From Butyrivibrio sp. INlla16 (GTDB lineage: Bacteria; Bacillota; Clostridia; Lachnospirales; Lachnospiraceae), in NCBI RefSeq assembly GCF_900104155.1, contig NZ_FMYB01000026.1:1-61874 (forward strand): 61,874 bases of DNA, written 5' to 3'. The notes below the pieces were generated by a model. The model saw only the letters and a list, made by a program, of their open reading frames with translations. It made no database searches and was not told where the DNA came from. Positions 58,192-61,874 of this stretch are shown piece after piece. The position numbers and the translations under genes are program-made. Position 1 is the first letter of the stretch, and each line of letters begins with the position of its first letter.

Positions 58192-58530
58192 ATGAGCACA
58201 GGTGAATTATTAGTATCAATAATTGTTTTCATGATTGCCATAGCATTAATAATTTTAGCGATATTTCATTTTGGCGAACGCGGATATTTGTTTAACAATG
58301 CGTATATATATGCTTCAAAAACACAGCGAGAGACAATGAATAAGAAACAATATTACAGGCAATCTGCGGTTGTTTTTTGCTTGCTGAGCATCATTTTTAT
58401 TATTATCGGATTAGCCGTTGTGTTGCAAAATAGTATGTTGTTCTTTCTGGAAATCCCGTTTTTTATTATTGTTATAGTTTATGCAATAATATCAACTTTA
58501 AAGATTAACAAACAAAATGAGGTTAATTAG
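58192..58530 (+). CDS. DUF3784-type membrane protein
   Basis: A 112-residue protein with an N-terminal and two central-to-C-terminal hydrophobic segments (LLVSIIVFMIAIALIILAIF; VFCLLSIIFIIIGLAVVL; IPFFIIVIVYAIIST) and a central YASKTQRETMNKKQYYR loop. The pattern fits DUF3784. AAGGGAGACTAAAA precedes the ATG. Confidence 0.7.
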   Translation: MSTGELLVSIIVFMIAIALIILAIFHFGERGYLFNNAYIYASKTQRETMNKKQYYRQSAVVFCLLSIIFIIIGLAVVLQNSMLFFLEIPFFIIVIVYAIISTLKINKQNEVN

Positions 58531-58607
58531 ATATATCTGAAAATTGCTATCTAGCCGGACTGTTGAGTTTTTGGTGCAATTTTGACATTTTTGAAGAAAA
58601 ATAATAG

Positions 58608-58660
58608 TGAACAGATGACATTTTTAAGCGGTTAAAATATTGAACAGATGACACTTTTGT
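58608..58660 (+). repeat. Two GAACAGATGACA direct repeats before the second DUF4143 ATPase
   Basis: GAACAGATGACATTTTT (about 58610) and GAACAGATGACACTTTT (about 58640) are 30 bp apart, with a related TTTTGACATTTTT upstream. Probably operator sites. Nothing else is seen in 58531-58720. Confidence 0.55.
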
Positions 58661-58720
58661 AATAAAATTATGGTGAATAAATGCAAAGAATCATGATTTA
58701 CGTTATGAAGAGGTCATTCT

Positions 58721-60058
58721 ATGTTTAGAAGAAAAGTATTTGAGGAACTTACGAACTGGAAAAATAACTATGCGCCAAAGTATGCAGCATTGCTTGAGGG
58801 CGCGAGGCGTGTGGGCAAATCCACTGTGGCAGAAGAGTTTGCCAAGGCAAACTATAAATCTTACATAAAAGTTGATTTTGCCAACATTACACAGGAACTA
58901 TTGGATGTATTCAAGGATATAGCCAATCATAAAGTGTTTTTCTTGAGACTACAGACGGTGACGGGAGTTACGCTGTATCCCAGGGAATCTGTAATCATTT
59001 TTGATGAAATCCAGCGCCAGCCACTGGTAAGGCAGGCTATTAAGTACCTTGTTGCTGATGGAACATATGATTATATCGAAACAGGCTCACTTATCAGTAT
59101 AAAGAAAAATGTCAAGGACATCGTTATTCCGTCTGAGGAGCATAAGATTCCTGTTTATCCGATGGATTATGAGGAATTCATGTGGGCAATCGGAAATGAT
59201 ACATACCCGTTGCTTCGTGACCTCTATAAGATGGGCTTGGAAGTTGGCAATGGGACAAACAGAAAGCTTATGAGGGATTTCAGGATATATATGGCCGTAG
59301 GTGGAATGCCTCAGGCGGTGGAGGCTTATGTTGACGGAAAAAACTTTTCTGAAATCGACAGGGTAAAGCGGGAAATAATAGATCTTTATATTGATGATTT
59401 CAAAAAGATAGACAGTTCAGGCTATATTGGCAAGATGTACGAGTCAATACCCAGTCAGCTGGCTACAAACAAAAAGAGATACATGATCTCAAGGGCAACA
59501 GGGAAGCGCAAGACCAAGAAAGATGAGGAAAGACTGGCTGACCTGTTGGATTCAAAGACAGTAATCGCGTGCTACAACACATATAATCCCAGTATAACAT
59601 TAGCCCAGTCCAGAGATGATGATACATTTAAGCTATACTTATCAGATATTGGTTTGTTCACAACAATGATTTTCAAAGCATCACCCAAGACAGATGAGAG
59701 CATATATAGCAAATTGCTGGGAGACAAGTTGTCCGCTGATTTGGGCTATCTTTATGAAAATGCGGTGGCTCAGATGATTACCGCCACGGGCAGATCTGCA
59801 TATTATCACACCTGGGAAAAAGAGAACAGCACACATTATTATGAAGTTGATTTCCTGCTCCAGGATAAAGCTAAGCTGCTTCCTTTGGAAGTGAAGTCAT
59901 CGGCTACCAAAAAGCATGAGTCTATAGATGCATTTTGTAAGAAGTATTCCCAATATGTTTCACAGGCAATACTTCTTTCTCAAAAGGATGTTGGGAAGGA
60001 TGGTAATCTGAAGCTAAAACCAATCTATATGCTCCCGTTCATTATGGAAGAACTGTAA
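58721..60058 (+). CDS. AAA_14/DUF4143 ATPase
   Basis: A 445-residue ATPase: Walker A GARRVGKSTV (about 27-36), Walker B IIFDEIQRQP (near 91-100), sensor YIETGSLISI, a YPMDYEEFMWA block, the LATNKKRYMISRA motif and a C-terminal DUF4143/nuclease-like end (YEVDFLLQDKAKLLPLEVKSS, matching the PD-(D/E)XK pattern D...E-x-K). It is a distant relative of the gene at 17517. Function of the family is unproven. GAAGAGGTCATTCT precedes the ATG. Confidence 0.9.
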   Translation: MFRRKVFEELTNWKNNYAPKYAALLEGARRVGKSTVAEEFAKANYKSYIKVDFANITQELLDVFKDIANHKVFFLRLQTVTGVTLYPRESVIIFDEIQRQPLVRQAIKYLVADGTYDYIETGSLISIKKNVKDIVIPSEEHKIPVYPMDYEEFMWAIGNDTYPLLRDLYKMGLEVGNGTNRKLMRDFRIYMAVGGMPQAVEAYVDGKNFSEIDRVKREIIDLYIDDFKKIDSSGYIGKMYESIPSQLATNKKRYMISRATGKRKTKKDEERLADLLDSKTVIACYNTYNPSITLAQSRDDDTFKLYLSDIGLFTTMIFKASPKTDESIYSKLLGDKLSADLGYLYENAVAQMITATGRSAYYHTWEKENSTHYYEVDFLLQDKAKLLPLEVKSSATKKHESIDAFCKKYSQYVSQAILLSQKDVGKDGNLKLKPIYMLPFIMEEL

Positions 60059-60212
60059 GTGGGCGATTATATTTGAATATAATGCGAGCTGGAGAAAACT
60101 ACCCACGTGAAATAAGAAGCTCTAATTTTCCGTTTTTTGTCTGTTTTTCCAGTAGGCATCAGCACTATAATTTGTCTTGTAAGGAAGAACTTACAGGAGG
60201 AGATATAAAAGT

Positions 60213-60554
60213 ATGACACCTAAAATATGGTTATTAGTAGTATTGATAGCAGTGCTTGCGCCGGTTTATCTGTTGTTCGGAGTAGCTACGTCCAAGAACG
60301 TTAAGGAAATGTCTGAAAAGAACAAAGAAGAGTATGAGAAAAACAGAGCCAGGCACAAATATATGTTACTTGGACAGAGTTGGGGACTTGGCATAGGCGT
60401 TGCTGCTGGTTCTATCATAGGCTATTTTTCAACTGGAAGAGTTTCAACAGGCATGTGCTTGGGAATAGGACTTGGAATGTTTGCCGGCATGATGATAGGT
60501 GCAATGATAGACAGAAAAAGAGCATGGAGCAGAAAACAGAAGTATAAAGGTTAA
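60213..60554 (+). CDS. Small membrane protein
   Basis: A 113-residue protein: N-terminal membrane segment (IWLLVVLIAVLAPVYLLFGV), a charged coiled-coil-like part (KNVKEMSEKNKEEYEKNRARHKY) and glycine-rich hydrophobic segments (GLGIGVAAGSIIGYF; GMCLGIGLGMFAGMMIGAMI). AGGAGGAGATATAAAAGT precedes the start. No family recognised. Confidence 0.65.
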   Translation: MTPKIWLLVVLIAVLAPVYLLFGVATSKNVKEMSEKNKEEYEKNRARHKYMLLGQSWGLGIGVAAGSIIGYFSTGRVSTGMCLGIGLGMFAGMMIGAMIDRKRAWSRKQKYKG

Positions 60555-60636
60555 AAAACTTACTCTTGGAAAACCCAATTTGTCAATTCTGAATCAATCC
60601 GCTGTCAATGACAAATTAGCAAAACTGTGATACAAG

Positions 60637-60665
60637 GCCTGCACCTTGATGGTGTGGGCTTTAAT
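60637..60665 (+). terminator. Terminator-like hairpin
   Basis: GCCTGCACC (60637-60645) pairs with GGTGTGGGC (60651-60659), tail TTTAAT. A second inverted repeat (AATTTGTCA/TGACAAATT) precedes it. The 60555-60796 gap holds nothing else I can support. Confidence 0.55.
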
Positions 60666-60796
60666 CATATTCTGGGCTCGGAGATTTTTACACCTCAACA
60701 GAGAGTTGATTGTATAGATTCAGTTTTTCATGTATCGTATTTTCATAAGCAGAAACGTTTTTTGCAATGCACTTTTTAGATATGCTGGGGGAATGT

Positions 60797-61537
60797 ATGG
60801 ATCTCAAAAAGATAGGTCGTCTCATCATAAAGAAGCGTAAAGAACTGAATTATACTCAGGAGAAGCTTTCTGAGCTTTTGGATTGCACTCCGCAGGCTAT
60901 CAGCTTGTGGGAAACGGGGCAGAGATTTCCGGATCCTGAAGCACAGATAAGAATCCATGAAGTGCTGGGACTTAATCCGGTGGAACTGCTTACGGGGCTT
61001 CCTATGTTTGATGATGAGCTCAAAAAGGGAATTGACAGATATATGCGAAGGATGAATGAGAAGGTCTTTGTTGCCGGGACTGTGACAGATGAGTACGGTT
61101 TTGAACACTATGAGGATCTCTCTGAAGCAATGATTCCTGTCAAGAAAGAAGGTTCAGACTCATGTGAGTGGGTATCATATACTGATTACTTCAATGTAGA
61201 AAAGGCTCCAAAGAGAGCTGAGGATGAGCTGCCTGAAGAAGAGTATAACCCTGAAAAAATATACATGAATCAGGGGCATTCAATTGTTGCCATTCCGGTA
61301 GAACTTTTGGAAGCGATAGGAAAGCCTAAGTATTTCAGCTTCAGATTGAGTAAGGAGAAGATGCAGCTTATCATCAAAGCTGAAGAGGAAATGACTCCGG
61401 ATTATTTTGATATTCCTGAGAGAGTCTACAATGGCAAGTGGAAGGGAATCCGTGTTTTGGGCGGTGATTTTGGGGCCATGATACTTAAGCTCATGGGAAT
61501 CCGCAATGGAGACATCCGCTTGGAAACTATTCCATGA
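60797..61537 (+). CDS. XRE-family regulator with C-terminal AbrB-like region
   Basis: A 246-residue protein: N-terminal HTH (GRLIIKKRKELNYTQEKLSELLDCTPQAISLWETGQRFPDPEAQIRIHEVLGLNPVELLTG), an acidic middle, and a C-terminal segment (GHSIVAIPVELLEAIGKPKYFSFRLSKEKMQLIIKAEEE) resembling the swapped-hairpin AbrB pattern. The ATG at 60797 has GGGGGAA upstream. A stand-alone regulator; target unknown. Confidence 0.75.
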   Translation: MDLKKIGRLIIKKRKELNYTQEKLSELLDCTPQAISLWETGQRFPDPEAQIRIHEVLGLNPVELLTGLPMFDDELKKGIDRYMRRMNEKVFVAGTVTDEYGFEHYEDLSEAMIPVKKEGSDSCEWVSYTDYFNVEKAPKRAEDELPEEEYNPEKIYMNQGHSIVAIPVELLEAIGKPKYFSFRLSKEKMQLIIKAEEEMTPDYFDIPERVYNGKWKGIRVLGGDFGAMILKLMGIRNGDIRLETIP

Positions 61538-61661
61538 TGTGGGTGTCAAAAGTATAGAAACACCCTAAAAATGCACATTGATAACTGAATAAAGCTATGT
61601 TTTAGTGCTGATCTGCGGTAAAATATTAGTATCAAATCCAGTATTTAACGAGGTTTCAGCC

Positions 61662-61874
61662 ATGTCATTCATCTTAAATGATCATCAGCAATTGTCTCTT
61701 TTTGATTCTCTTACATTTCTCTCAGAAAGAAAACAGAAGATGCTTGAAAGTTCATGGGCTCATCAGTTTTCGCAAGAGATCTTTGTAAACATCAATGAGA
61801 TGCTGTTTGCTCCATTATACAGCAGTAGTACCAACTCAAGACCAAACGCTCCAATAAATGTTATCGTTGGCGCA
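61662..61874 (+). CDS. IS1182-like transposase, 5' end (cut by window edge)
   Basis: The first 71 residues, MSFILNDHQQLSLFDSLTF to RPNAPINVIVGA, match the N-terminal DUF772-type domain of IS1182-family transposases, where RPN-P is a conserved start of the HTH part. The DDE domain lies outside the window. The left end of the element is expected between 61538 and 61661, but I cannot define it without the right end. Confidence 0.75.
   Translation, partial: MSFILNDHQQLSLFDSLTFLSERKQKMLESSWAHQFSQEIFVNINEMLFAPLYSSSTNSRPNAPINVIVGA

Overview
The window looks like a mosaic of plasmid and integrative-element DNA from a Lachnospiraceae bacterium, most likely a rumen or gut Butyrivibrio or Pseudobutyrivibrio relative. 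The grounds are moderate G+C, strong AGGAGG-type ribosome sites with frequent TTG and GTG starts, RepA_N replication genes, small DUF6462-type excisionase-like proteins, Rpn nucleases, and a PcfB/VirD4/Maff2/VirB6/PrgI/VirB4 transfer block. The genus is inferred from protein style, not from a search.

Layout. (1) 1-3209: a second, broken transfer block (3' end of a virD4 paralogue, truncated Maff2) followed by gene debris. (2) 3210-5577: a two-gene AAA ATPase/RloB-TOPRIM module, a probable defence system, behind a promoter that carries a perfect 18-bp inverted repeat, then an orphan antitoxin-like regulator. (3) 5800-9299: a complete IS66 element with 8-bp target duplication. (4) 9393-13203: zinc-ribbon gene, a large structured non-coding RNA candidate, excisionase-like and ribbon-helix-helix proteins, a Tn916-type integrase, and a tandemly duplicated array of paired 11-bp-phased sites. 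(5) 13445-17129: replicon 1 (double HTH protein, ParA, ParB, RepA_N, membrane protein); repA carries five palindromic iterons inside its coding sequence. tRNA-Ala(GGC) follows. (6) 17517-19748: ATPase and a RelE/Phd toxin-antitoxin pair. (7) 20055-28291: transfer genes. The operon ends abruptly: the gene after virB4 is a chimera of a transfer-gene 5' end and a PHP phosphatase lacking its first metal motif. (8) 29112-37414: metabolic and housekeeping-like accessory genes (ADP-ribosylglycohydrolase, rhomboid, flavodoxin, RecD2 helicase, SEC-C protein).

(9) 37489-42995, minus strand: a compact six-gene operon headed by a catalytically dead serine-recombinase paralogue, a large serine recombinase, two stand-alone proteins homologous to the recombinase C-terminal domain, an uncharacterised protein and a ParB/Srx-fold protein. 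It sits behind a perfect 31-bp palindrome and an XRE regulator. I regard it as the best candidate for an undescribed system. (10) 43554-49427: small regulators, sigma-like and HTH proteins, paralogous cassettes, two copies of a conserved RNA-like leader motif and several 5' leader structures. (11) 49802-51231: second Tn916-type integrase with its own 11-bp-phased direct repeats. (12) 51765-56005: decayed replicon 2 (XerD-like recombinase fragment, ParA lacking its Walker A start, ParB with an in-frame stop, two RepA-like genes, the second with 23-bp iterons). (13) 56084-61874: small accessory genes, a second DUF4143 ATPase, an XRE regulator and the start of an IS1182-like transposase.

How it works together: two RepA_N/ParAB replicons with different iterons, two integrases and one complete plus one partial transfer block suggest at least two mobile elements have fused and are decaying. 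Both parB genes carry a 25-bp palindrome at the same codons, with compensating base changes, which could be the centromere (parS) or a regulatory site. No rRNA, CRISPR array or relaxase gene was seen.
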